Source: Apodemus sylvaticus
Lineage: Eukaryota; Chordata; Mammalia; Rodentia; Muridae
DNA: 64,000 nucleotides
Direction: 5' to 3'
NCBI RefSeq assembly: GCF_947179515.1
Contig: NC_067483.1
Location: forward strand, 84,163,572 to 84,227,571
Position 1 is the stretch's first letter; each line of letters begins with the position of its first letter. Of the stretch, positions 36,601 through 50,341 are shown one piece after another. The notes under the pieces were generated by a model. It did not search any database. It saw nothing but the letters and a program-made list of their open reading frames with translations, and was not told the DNA's origin. The translations under genes were made by a program, and so were the position numbers.

Positions 36601-39600
36601 TGTTTTGTTTTGTTTTGTTTGTTTTTGTTTTTGTTTTAAAGGCAGAATTCCATAGCTCTTAGCAAGGAATTAAAAAAAGAAAATCCATGTAATGGTTTGT
36701 ATATGTTTGGGCCAGGGGATGGCACTATTAGGAGGTGTGGCCTTGTTGGAGTAGATGTGTCACTGTGGGTGTGGGCTTTAATACCCTAGTCCTAGCTGCC
36801 TGGAAGTGAGTATTCTGCTAGCACTCTTTAGCTCCTCCTGCACCATGCCTGCCTGGATGCTGCCATGTTCCCACCTTGATAATGGACTGAACCTCTGAAC
36901 CTGTAAGCCAGCCCCAGTCAAATGTTGCTCTTATAAGAGTTGCCTTGGTCATGGTGTCTTTTCACAACAGTATAACCCTTAAGACAATCTACATCAACAA
37001 AAAATGTGAAAATAGTAAAAAGTGACAGGACTTGCCATAATTTTGTAAACAAAGGGACTTTAAAAAAAAATTTTGTTTTATTTATATGAGCACACTCTAG
37101 CTGTCTTCAGACACACCAGAGGAGGGCGCCAGATTCCATTACACATGGTTGTGAGCCACCATGTGGCTGCTGAGAATTGAACTCAGGACCCCTGAAAGAG
37201 CAGTTGGTGTTCTTAACTGCTGAGCCTTCTCTACAGCCCTCAACCAAGGGACTTTCAAACCATAAATTTCTGGCATATTAAGTAAGGCAGCTTATTAAAA
37301 TAAATGACTCCTTTCTTTTTTTTAAATTTAGCAGATCCAATGCAAAAGCAAATACTTTTGAGGTAATAAGACAGAGACAAAAAAAAAATTTGGTCATAGT
37401 TAAATGAATTTAAAAGTGATGGGATGATATGTGAGTCTTTAATTGCTTTGCATTTTAAATGTGTAAAATTAATTATAAAACTTTTAAAGTATAAACTGAT
37501 AATTTAGAATAATATATACTTATGCAGTACAAGGTGACATTATTTATAAATATAATAAAAATAATTAAACCAATATTGGACACCTTAATTCATAATATAA
37601 ATTCATACATATATGGTTCATGTACAAATTATTACCTTATCTTTATGATTACACTATGATAATTATATATTTTTCTAACAGATTGGCATATCAAAAAGGG
37701 TAATTTTTGAAGTTTTAAAATTGTACTTGAACAGCAAAAATTTACAATGAAAAAGCAGAGTGTCTGAAAATGAAATATTAAATCTTAGTAGGTATCCTTT
37801 TGTCTTTGGAGGGTTTGATTTATGAACTACACCAAAGTTTTATGGAAAAAGGACTTGGGGTTAGGTGGTATAAAATAGCTTCTTGTATAATATATACAAT
37901 AAGGTCTTCAGTTTACTTCATTTAAGCTTAATTTACTTCTTACTATATTAAGTTTAGCTTATTTTGTTTTTAAATATGCATGATCCATAAAAAAAAAAAA
38001 GAAGAGAGAAAAGGTAAAAAAATGAAGGAAGAAAAAGAAATTACCATTTTCTAGAGTTGCAGACAATTCCATTAACCTTTCTTCTGGATCATGCCTTGTA
38101 TGATTAGCAGCCAAACTTGCCCATTGTGAAACCCAACGTTTGCTTCCAGATGAAGATATGGCTTCCTAAAGAAGAAAAACAGAGAGAATGCAGCAACCCT
38201 GCCAGTGCTGATTTTCATGAGAACTGCATTCAGTCACAGTCTACGACACAGAAGCCATGTCTCAAACCCAGCTTGTTATGATGTCTTGATTCTTCATGTC
38301 TAAAGTGAAGCCTTGCTGGCTGCCCCGTTCAACCAGACTGTGCTATCACCATGCATGCAGTGTGCAGTTTCCTGAGCTTCTTCTACACTAGCATGGTGCC
38401 CAGTACAGTGTTACTGGGTGGCCAGAGGAGCACAGATACATAGCACAGCTTCACAGCTAGCCCAGTGCAATCAGTTTTACTCCATTAAAAGGAAGAGAAT
38501 CTAAAGGGTTATTAAAATTACCTGTTAGTCCTCTACTCTCAGACTGGTTTCAGGGTTTCAAGAATTATCAAATATACTAGGTTATATTTTAATAGATTTC
38601 TAGAAACTAAAGCCTGAGCTGGAGAGATGACTCAGTGGTTAAGAGCACTGATTGATTGCTCTTCCAGAGGTCCTGGGTTCAATTCCCAGCAACCACATGG
38701 TGGCTCACAACCATCTGTAATGAGATCTGACGCCCTCTTCTGGAGTGTCTGAAGACAGCTGCAGTGTACTCATATAAATAAAAATAAATATATCTTAGAG
38801 AAAAAAAAAAGAAACCAAACCCCGATATTTCTGTGATATATAAACGGAAAATAACACACTCTATGCAATTTGCTAATCTGATCCCAGACCCATCTATGTT
38901 TAGACCTGTCTTTAAGGCAAATGTCTTTTGGCCCCTTCTAGTGAAGTGTTCACTTAACTCATGGGCATACCCTAGCATTTACAAGCAGAGGGTAATATAA
39001 AAATTATATATCTCAAGCTGTAATCAGAGGTGGGACCAACCTGTGAAACCCAGTGAGGTAAAAGAAAGGGAGTCTGAGTGTATATAGTTCTGTGGTAGAG
39101 CTCTTGCTTAGCATGCACAAGGGCAGGTCCAATCTCTTGTACTGTAAACAATAAAGACACCTATCATCCAAACCTTAACTCAGGCAGTCATTCACACCAA
39201 AAATGTAAAGCTACAAAACTTATTTTTTAAAAAAGTTACTGTGTTAATTATGACCAAACTGATGTTCAATACTGAAAAAATAATGATTCATGTAAATAAT
39301 ATAATGTATGTTATCAAGAATAGATTAAAATAGTCAAATGTAGAGAATGATGTATATAGACAAGCTGGAAACAAAGTTAACTGACTTCTTGGACTCTGTT
39401 CCAAGGTCTTGCAATACCAGTCTACAGCTCTGAGCATGGAAGGCAGTGCCAGTTGACCCTGCACTATGCAAAGAATATCCACAACAGAGTGGCTTCACTA
39501 GTATATACTTATGGCATGCTGTTCTTTGTTCTAATGGCCTGTTACATGAAGGCTAGAAAGGCAGGAACTATATGAATTTTACCTGGCATTGAGGAAGAGA

Positions 39601-42600
39601 GAGGAGGAAATCTAAAGTAATTTACAAAAACCTTTCCCTGAATTTATCAAAATACCAACACATTGCCTGGCAGCATTAGTATCACCTGTTTAACTAGAAT
39701 AAAACTTTCCAAAGTTTAAGAGAAATAAAGAACACCAAGAAGCTGCAATTGTTCTGACAATTTTCAGAAAACAGCAAACCACAGGGGAATAATTTTAACA
39801 CTATTCAGTGAACATATAGGTCTATTTATCTGTCCCTAAAACCATATTTGTAGGAATATAAATGAAATAGTAATATTATATAATTGGATTTTGTTTTATT
39901 TACATTTTGTATTTATTCACCACTCACTATAACTTTTTTCCTTAGAGAAAATTAATCTAATGAGTAAAATGATGAATTAAGAAAAAGGCTGGGCAGATGG
40001 CTCAGTGATTAAGAGTACCTGACAACCTGAGTTCAAATTCCCAGCACCCACATATAAAGCTGATCATGACTGTGTGTGCCTGTGACCACAGCATCAACAG
40101 TAAAAACAAGCAGCTGATGAGCACAGTGAAAGTCCTTGTCCTAAAGGAATAAGGCAGAGAGTAATCGAGGAGAACATGCATGTGCTACTCTGGCTCCCAC
40201 ATGCATGTGCAAAACTCATGCATGCACACACATGCATACGTACACACGATGCTCACCTCAAACTAAAATATATATATACATACATACAAAGTCATTTAAG
40301 ATTCAAATTCTGGCTTCACAAATGACAAGATTTAAGATACCAGCCAAGTTAATTTCTATCCACTGCATTTTCCTTATTTGTAAAACAGCTTGAAGGCTTC
40401 CTTCCACTAGAAGTTTCTGCCTGTTATGTGAATAAGTAACACTCCAAGCTTATGCAATTATTTTATATTTCCTTTTGCTACATAGATTGGAATGGAATTT
40501 TGATATCATAGCTATGCGGTCAAGCTGTCTTCAGCTGTTCTTACATCACTTTCCTTATATCCAGGTAACACACTGACTCTTACTGTGGTGATCAAGTGTA
40601 TCCCTCTCATGTTTCCTACTAAATCTTCTAACTGCAAACACATAACCCTCACAGAATATAAGCACAGTATAATTCTTGTTTTGTCTCATTGTGCCACTCA
40701 TAAAGTGGAATATGTAGATTACTTATTTGCTGAATCGTAATTATTTTCCTCACTAACACTGAAAGAACAATGAAAACTAGACCCTAAACCAAAATTGCTT
40801 TATGTTTTCATTCAAAATAAAAAAAAATAGTTCAAATTTAGTTTTTAATCATTTCACAAGGGGATATATATAAAAATACTTAAAATAACTTCCAAATGAT
40901 GAAAACTTGAATTTTATGCTATAAAAAGAATTGCATACCTCTGAGTTATGAAACCCAGGTGTACTCAATGGCTTTCTTTCTTCCATTACTACTGCAGCAG
41001 AGTTGAGAGCCCAGTCTTTTATGAGACCTTTATGCTTTTCATTGATAATAGGCCTATTATAATCCTGATTGTCATCTACTCCAAATACCTAGAAGGAAAA
41101 ATTTGTTTCAAAATGAAAATAAATGTGGGCATCAGATTAGTGTGTGAATATCAATAGTATCAAAAGCAAATTTAAAAAAATCCTATATTAGCCTCACCTA
41201 GTAATTTCAGAAACAAGGGAAACATGTAATGACAGGGAGACGCCCAGCTGGACTAGACATGAAGCCAGCAGCTGTAGATGTTATTATCCTTTTAAGTATT
41301 TAGCAAATATTCCAGTTGATGAAGTTAAATATTCAAAATACTACATTAGATTTGTTTAAAGGACTTAAGACACTAGAAATTGAAATCATGGGAGAGTCAA
41401 GAGACCGCTTGAGCGCATTTTCAGCTTGTCTCTTGTTCCATCCTGGAGAATGCTAGAAAAGTAGACACACATGCCTCTTTTTATTTGCTTTTTTACTAAA
41501 AATGGTTGTTTATAGTTATGTATATATATACATACATAAAACACTTGTATTTATACCTATAATTTCCTAAGGTTCCAAACAAAACTTCATTGCATCACTT
41601 TCACACAAAGTATAGCAATCTGTCTGAAATGCAGGGTCTTGACCTGCTTACACAGATCAACTTTATCAATGAGTAAGTGACTACCAACTGTCAGCATGTT
41701 GAAAAGCTCAACACAGAGCCATGGGAATGCATTTTCCCATCAGGCAAGAGCCCAGGGATAGTGACTTTCTGGCACATGAAGGGATGTGGATATTAGACCT
41801 TGCAAACAGTCTGTAAAAAGAGCTATACTGAATTACACTTAACATTTCATTTTATTATTCAGTTTGAACTTGTTCAGCTAACAGGATGAATGTCTACAAA
41901 TTTACGCATACACTTTACTGTGTATGGGACATTGTTTATTACAATAAAAAAATACATCACTGAACTACTACTCTGTAGAAATATCCTTTAAAACCTTCAT
42001 TTTTTTTATAAGGGAATACACTTTCAGTGGTGCCAACTCTTCACATTGATACAGGACTTCTCATTGACATATAGGTTGTATTCATAGCTACACTGGGACA
42101 TATGTAGCACACAGGCTGTAGGTTGGACATGTCTGCTACATCAAGACAGAAAAGGAACTGATGGTTATAGAGGGACCTGGTAAAGTCTGATGTGCATCAG
42201 TAAAGCAGAGACCCTATCTCTAAATTCAGTGAAATGTGAAAATTTTACCACTAGATGGCTTTATTACTTAATTAAATTGATTTATTTATTTTTTGGATTT
42301 GTTTTTTTTTCGAGACAGGGTTTCTCTGTGTAGCCCTGACTGTCCTGGAACTCACTCTGTAGACCAGGCTGGCCTTGAACTCAGAAATCCGCCTGCCTAT
42401 GCCTCCCAGAGTGCTGGGATTACAGGTGTGCGCCACCACCGCCCGGCCTTAATTTAATTTAAAGACAAGTTTTTTGGTTTCCCCCCCCAAGAATTTGGTT
42501 AGAATTATCATTGTTTTAAGTACAGGTTGCAAATTATTAACTTTTAAGATAAATAAGACCTTAATGGTACATGGGAACCAGAGTATAGATGGGAATATAG

Positions 42601-44302
42601 TTTCTTTGCTTCATCTTGCTAAGCAACAGAGTGAATTAAGCAGTTACAGCAGTGTGACAAAGAAGGGATACCTGGGTTTTGTGACTTTATCCTGATTTAT
42701 AAGGAAAGCAACACAACGTACAGAAGTGGCTTGTGTGTGTCTTTTACAAAATGGTTCACTTCAAATTTACTGGTTCATTTTGTTATTTTTATACCACAGA
42801 AAAATCAAACTCAAATCTGAAGGTAAAAAACATAACCATATATATTTTCTTATATTTTGAATCACTGTGGCATGCCAATTATAGTTTCTGATTTGGAGGT
42901 ATTTAATTGCATCAGACATAAGTTTGGCTTCTTAAAATATATTCACCGGTGGTTTCCAACAAAGAATATGGTAGATCTCTTCAAAATACATCTAATAAAA
43001 ATGACTTGTTAATGAGCTTGTTAATAGACTAGTATTTTGAAAAGGTAACAAATTATACCCTGAATACTTCAGCTCTAATGGGAGCTGAAGGCAACAGATA
43101 GCACTCCTAGCAATTTTCTATACATTCTCTTATCAGAGATATACCTATATGTATATCTGTTAGAGAACTGCCAACTACTTTTTTTCCCATACAGGGCAGG
43201 AAGAATTCCAGTGTAGCAAAAAGCTTTTAAGTTTCACATTTATGATTTAGTTAATTAATTTATTATTTATGAGCATCTCATACTGTAATCCAGACTGACC
43301 TACATACTCACCAAATTCCTCCTGCCTCAGCTTCACAAGAGCTATAATTACAGAATAAATAAGCTACCACGGCCAGCTTTACAACATACTGTAAAAAATT
43401 AAGATAACAATGGATAGCTGTGTTTAACCTAGAATGCATTCATCTCTGTGTGCAGGCACACAGACATTCACTTGTGACATCTTGCATGTGGACAGTGTAC
43501 AGCCCGTATCTGTATACTTTCTGCACTTCTAAAATACCACACTCTGACATGTCATCTGATAATGGTCTAGAACTTTCTTCAGACACCAAATTTGTTTTCC
43601 ATCTCTGATTCTAGATTCTATCACTAGAAGATTTCATCCATATGTATTTCATTATTTATCACCTGTATAGAAAGTGGCTTACCTGTCATCATTATCATGA
43701 ATACCTCAAGTTACTTGTAGTTTGTTAGCCTTCAGTTCTTTATTTTCTCCCTGCCATCCTCTGACCTGGTGTCAATCACAACTCCAAATTTGTTCATAAC
43801 AAAATCTGGCTCTTGGACATACAAATATCTAATCTGTATCATTCCTTTCTGAAATCTTCACAGAAGTTTGCTAGTCCATTTATAATTCTCCCAGGGCAGA
43901 TGCAAAAGGAGCTCTTTAGGACTGACAGATGACTGAGATGATTTGTGTGTCTAAGGAGAGAAGTGACATTCACATGCTGCCTACCACTGTGTCCTTGATC
44001 CAGGAAGACACCAATTTTACCTGAGGATTCTAATGTTGGGGAAAGAGGACAGTACCTTTTGTCTCACTACTGCATGTGCTCTACACTACTGCGTGTTCTT
44101 TGAATACCTTCTCAATCTTTACCTCAGGATAGGAACATATCATTTTTACTATAGAATTCCCACCTATAGCTCAGTGGCTACTCTAAACAAATTAAAAACT
44201 GGTTACTGAGGCATAGTACTTACTAGTGTAGGCAATTAGGCCAGGTACTACAGGATATTTAAACATTTGTCTGACTTATTTCTTCTTTACTACTAAAGTC
44301 TA

Positions 44303-44334
<32 letters not shown>

Positions 44335-47300
44335 ACTCACACACCCAAAAGAACCACACAGAAACACTTTATGATGAAAACCAAACTCCTATGAATATCA
44401 GATTATACTTTTATGTTCCAGTCTCAAATTTAGTTGACAAATGAAAAACAAAAAAACGATCCCTTCAGATATTAACAGACTGGAGTATATAACACAAATG
44501 AAGCCTTTGGTTTTGGCTTTTTCCATTACCAAGTTATTATTGCCATTATTTAAAAGTCCAAACTACTTTTAAACTTTGAAATGTCATACTTTTCAATTCA
44601 AAATGGCAATAGTAGGGCTGGGGACTGGTTGTACTCCATTTTAAAGAGTGGAGTCAAGTTTCATGGATGTTTATATCCCATCTATTAAAAAGGTGCACAG
44701 ATCAAAATTACACTTAGTAATATTTGATATAGGAGATCGGCTCATTGTAGCAGGAAGCAGAGCCCAGTAAAAGGAGGGAGAGGAGAAAACTATGTCATAA
44801 TTATAACAATACACATTTAGACAAAATGATAATCTCATAGCAATAATACATAATTTATTAAATGAAAAATTTGGGACCATGGGCATAGCTTAGTGGTAGA
44901 GTACATATCTAACATAATGAGTTTTAGCACTAAAAAAAAGTCCTAATCAACTAAACTTAGGATTCATCTCCTCATGGAAGTTAGAAAGCTAACACTAAGT
45001 TTTTGTAGGCTTAAAGAACAGTGATGCCCTCACATTTTAATTCTATCAAGATGTCAAAATAAGGATAGTCAAGTCTCAGACCTGAACATTTCTTTCCCCA
45101 AGGAAGAAGGCCTTGGGTAAGGTGAGCTGGGTCTCTGAAGAGTTCAGAAAGAGGTTAGGAAAGATGATTTACCATTCATTGTATTATATATATATATATA
45201 TATATATGTCTAAGTCTTTCTGTTTTTTTTTTTCATTTTTATTTTATGCACATTGGGTTTTGCCTGCACATTATGTTTGTATGAGGTGCTGGAACTGGCG
45301 GTACAGTTGTAAGCTGCCATTTGTGTTCTAGAAATTGAATCCAGGTCCGCTGAAAGAACAGCCAGTGCTCCCAACAGCTGAGTCACCTTGCCAGCACAAT
45401 ACAGATACACTCTTGTTCACAGCATCATTTATAATAGTCAAAAATAGACTCAAACACAACATCTGTCAATGGATGATTAGATAAAAGTTTCTAAAATAGA
45501 ATGATTTATGATTCAGTGACATAAAAGAATGAAGTGGAATGGTATGCTATAACATAGATGAATCTTCAAGACATCTTCATCTACTTATTCTAAGTAAAAG
45601 TAGCCAGACATTAAAGGTCACATATAGAATAACTCTGTTCATATAAAATATCCAGACTAAGTAAACGCAGAGAGACTAAAGGCAGATAGTTGCTAAGGTG
45701 TCAAAACAATGGGAAAAAAACGTACTTAAGTGCAATTTCTTTTTACAGTGCTACACATTCTGGAATTAGACAGTGCCATCATCACACAACAGTATGAATG
45801 TATCACAGCTTCAAAGATACTTCTGAGATGACTTTCAACTGATAAACCTTCTGCTGGAGCTTACCAAGTACTGGAATTATAGGTGAATATTAACTGAACT
45901 GCTCATTCTCAATGCCTAAAATATCTAATTCTATGTTATAGGAATTTTACTTTCATTTTAAAAATAAGGTACCATATAACTCTTACCTTTTTCTTCATGC
46001 TTCTTTCTGAATAAAAATAGTTTAAATTCTTTGTTTTCCTTTTTTAGCTTATAAGTTCTCTCTCTGCAAAATTAACTGTGGTCCTCTGAACAAACCTTTC
46101 TTTCTCCTTTACTGATAATATCTTAACCTGGCTACTCCTGGCCTTCATTTTCTGATTAAGATTGGCATATGTGTGTGTGTGTGTGTGAACTCTTTCTTTT
46201 ATCCTTTTATCTCTATATATGCTGCAAAATTAACTCAGCTGACAGTTAAATCCAGCACTCTTTGAGAATACTGAGGACAGTTCCTTATAGTATGGAGATT
46301 ATAGTTCTTTCCCTACTTAGGTGAATAAGGACAGAACCATAGAACTAGTACAGCAACGATTATGCTTAAGACTAAAATGCAGCAAGATCATAGTGTCTAT
46401 AGACTCATTTAAACAGTTTTAACTATTTAAATTAAGTGACAAATTCTTTGCTGAAGAGATTTTAACCTGAGACGTTCCTTTAACATGTTACACTTCTCAA
46501 AGCATTCAACGTATAACTTTATTTGAACATATATCCCACTAAACACGTACTTCTTGAGACAAAGAATATACAGAATTTTCAATTTGAATAATCTTTTCCT
46601 CATACAAAGTCTGGCACACTATCAATGAAAGTACAATGGAATAAGAAAGGAAATAAAACTGTAGGGGAGTTTTGCAGATGAAACAAATTTAGTTGGATAA
46701 CAGCTGCTCCAACTTCTATCATACATACTCAAAGAGGGTGCTACAGATGACTGAGCATATCTGTTTACTACTCTAGTTCTTTCAAAGGAATGCTTATGCC
46801 GTATTTCAGCTTTTTTTGTCCTTTATTTTCTTTGCATTCATCCACATATCACTTCATCTTCTTCAGATGTCTAAACCCAGTTCTCCATGTGTGTTCTAGC
46901 AAAGCCTATATTAAGTTAGCCTGACTTCAGCTTCTAGCTTTAACTAGCCCTCTTGCTGTGGCAGTCACATGACAATGGAGTGACTCTTGTTTTTTTCTGA
47001 AGCAATCTTGGTTTTAGTTTTTTTTCCTGGTTTATACAATTGAAGAATGGATGAATTAGCTATCCAGTTGCATAATACTATTCTTTTATGGTCCTTGCTC
47101 TAAAATCTTGGGTTTCTCCATTCTGAAAGTGATGAAGTATTCCATGAACTCCCCACTCCTATCACTTTCCTAAGTAGGCCTATCTGTAAAAATGCCTTTT
47201 TTCTTGCACACTGCCCCAGGCCAGGCTTGTCCTTTGTACTAAAAATGTCTACCCTGATTTCTCATTTAACCACTTAAGTGCTGAAAGAACTTCTAGGACT

Positions 47301-50300
47301 TGCCAGACTTTGAGTAGACAGTCATATGTACAAATGACTAATATAAAAATATAATATAAATATATAATATAAAAATATAAAAATAATATAAAAAGTAATA
47401 ATTAAGAGGTCCTCTTCATACAGCTATGTATGGCATGGCAAGCTTCCTATGTGTTTTTTGAATTCCTGTTGAACCTAAAAAGTAGTCTTAATTTCTTAAA
47501 TAAATGACACTTAAGCTTAAAGAGGTTGATTTAACCCAAGAGGATAAATAGTACATATAGTTTATACACTTAATTCCAGATGCTTGCAAACAGCCTTGTT
47601 CTTAATGAATATATATAACCATAAAATAATGTTTAATGGAAAAATATTAATCAACTGTGGAGTGATCTGTCTATGGTATTTTAAAGCCCATGCTTCTTTT
47701 TTAACAATGGTAAAAGTACTGCTTACATATAACACTTATTTTCAAGACTAACAGGCCCCTAAAAGTCATGCATTATACCACTCTAACAGTAGAAAATTAG
47801 ACTCAATACATTTATGTTTAAAAATTGTACATGTATATCAGTGAATGCATTGCCAATACCATAGAACAAATTCCAAAATAAAAATAATATATTGAGAATT
47901 AAAAGTCAACATAGTCATACTATTTTTGCTTACATCCCAGAGGGTTAGATCTTGGTCATTCTTTGATGGATGATTCTTGAAATTAGAATATTCTAAATGT
48001 TAATGTACACACAAACCACATTTGTGTTTTTTCATTTTTAACCTAGACTCTGATTCAATATGTATATTTTAGCTACTTAAGTGATATCAATGTTGTTCAC
48101 TCATGAGCATATTTACAATAAAAAGAATTTAAACTTGAGATTAATATTTAGTCAAACTTAGGTTGCTATTTTCCAGGTGGTATAATAAATAGCTCATTCT
48201 AAGGTCCACTATTTACTATCATAACAAATTGGGAAGTACTTTATAAATTATACAACAATCAGCATGTATATAAGCAAGTATCATCAAAGAAATATTTGAA
48301 ATATAGAGAAATCATTAGGACTGGGACTGGAATAAGCCTGACTAAAATGAAAAAAAACAAAAAAACAAAAAAAACGGATGAAAACTGATTTTGCTCTGAT
48401 TTCACCACAGATAGTAGTAAAGAGAAACAAACAAAATATGGGTAAAGCTAATCAAAGCAAATGCTTTTCATCTGCTCCCAAAGTAAAATTAGTAGGTAGA
48501 AACCAGTTAGCATTGATATGCATATAGAAATCTATTTCTTTGTTCAGTTTAGAAACAGAAATAAATACAAAAGGACAATAGTTTTAAAGCCAAGGAAGTT
48601 TATATTCCTTAAAAAGACCCAGGTAGTTTAAGTGTAGAAGACTTAAAACTTAGGAAAATTCAGAAGAAAGTGAAAAGGAGAGCAGGAAACATTTTGCTCT
48701 TGCTATTAGTTTTCTAGGGCCCTAACAAAGCCTTTAAGTCCCATCACCACCTGGTGAGAACATTTCACATCAGCTCTCCAATAAGGTCCAAGAGTCAACA
48801 GCCCCCCCCCCCACAACTACCATCATACTCAAATTTCAATTATTTACCTTGTCAATCATTTTTCTTGCTTCCACCTCCTCACTGTTGGGATTCTCTAACT
48901 CAATGGTATAAGTACCCTTGTCACTTTGGTCATCATCATTATCCTTTTCTGAAGAGGCAGAAGTAGCTTGATTTTTTAACATTACATCCATCTCCTGGCT
49001 TGGTCTGTGCCCAAGACTCCCTGAACTTCTTAATAATGCAGTTTGTAGGAAGGGTATTGACACCGATGGCTCCTCTGATTTCTGTTTTAACAATTTCCCA
49101 TGTGGAACACCATGCCCCCCTCTGTGATGCGTAGAGCTAGTCTGTAAAGACAAAGAAACCACTTTGGCATCTGCTGGTGGAGATTTTGCTTTTTCAAGTT
49201 TTGTATGTGGTGTTGAGAAAGTAGTTTCCTGACATAAGATTCCTGAACTTTGAGTAAAAGAATATGACCTTCTCTTTCTGGAATGATCTTCATCAAAGAA
49301 TGCAATCATAAAAGCAGTTTGACTTACAGCAGCCTGGTCTGGATGCTTTTCATTAGACTGGACTTTCTTCTTCTGCTCTGAGTGATGGCGCCGTAAATGT
49401 TCCTCCAGAGTTGCACGTTTGCTACAGCGCCTGTGCGCCCCAGCATTCTCTGAATCACTCTGTGTACCATCATCATGTTTGTTTCCTGGACACAAGAAAG
49501 ACATGATATAGTAGAGAAAAAACAATTCTGTGTAGAAAATCAGAAGCACATTCAGAGGGCACTAATACAGTAAAGATAAGGCAGATTCAAAGTGACAGAT
49601 TAACATAAAAATCAAATGTGACAAATGTAAACTGCAAATTATTTACTATCCAAAAAGTACTATGAAAAGAAAATGATATGCTTAATTAGTGGAATCTCTG
49701 CCATGATAATTAATTTAGGGAATCATGGGTAGTGTATGAAAACCAAACAGAGATGTAACTATGAGTTTAGATACACATTTTATAATAGCACTGTTTAAAA
49801 CATATTGTATTGGATAAACTGAATAGGAATTCAGTTTGTTAAGGTTCAAAAGAACAAACTCTAATATTCCCTGTTGGACCAAATAAACTTACATTCAGAA
49901 TTTTTAATGAAAAACACCAGTTTCTTATTTTTCCAGTTACTAATCTGTTGGAGAGATCAGTCATTTTCATTCTTAGAAAATTACTAGTCCTTCTAGTGCT
50001 TCTGTGTATTACCCAAGGAGAAAAGTTGAGGCATTTTAGATCAGAGTTGCAATCTTAACGTTTCTACTCAGCAAAAAAGACGAGGAAGTGCTTAGTATGC
50101 TTCTCACCCCCTGTTGATCCCTAACTGTGCCTGAATATAGACGGTCACTTACTGCCCCTCAGTCGCTTGGCTGTACTTCGTGAGAAGTTGGTATAAAGGA
50201 AGCTGCAACTCTCCTAAAGGGTTAAAGTGTATGGGCTTTGTGAACATTATTTTCTTCACTGTCCCAAAGCGCATGCACTTTACTCTTGTAGGAGCAAGGC

Positions 50301-50341
<41 letters not shown>

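Larger units (their letters stand above)
36459..38044 (-). other. Cep170 intron G-H
   Basis: Holds a B2 with clear target-site duplication (37062-37245, minus), a MaLR LTR (36688-36986, plus) and a TTTTG-type simple repeat (36601-36638). Remaining DNA is AT-rich, with nothing gene-like. Confidence 0.78.
38166..40938 (-). other. Cep170 intron F-G
   Basis: Contains a B2 (38614-38811, plus), an ID-like element (39068-39155, plus), and a long tRNA-derived SINE of the B3 kind (39987-40270, plus) ending in a CA/TG-rich tail. The remainder is unassigned AT-rich sequence. Confidence 0.75.
41089..48847 (-). other. Cep170 intron E-F, the second longest in the window
   Basis: 7.8-kb intron. It carries a B1 (42300-42447, minus), an older B1-like element (43260-43380, minus), a CA microsatellite (44303-44345), an ID-like element (44877-44940), a TA run (45184-45207), a B3-type SINE (45221-45396, minus) and a TG run (46169-46188). 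From about 46200 to 48840 I see nothing but AT-rich unique-looking sequence, including AATATAAA-type runs near 47341-47395 and A-rich runs near 48350. Confidence 0.75.

Noticed and set aside
38966..39160. tRNA gene candidate from 'tggtagagctcttgcttagcatg'
   Set aside because: It is an ID SINE: the cloverleaf cannot be completed and the 3' part is A-rich retroposon tail.
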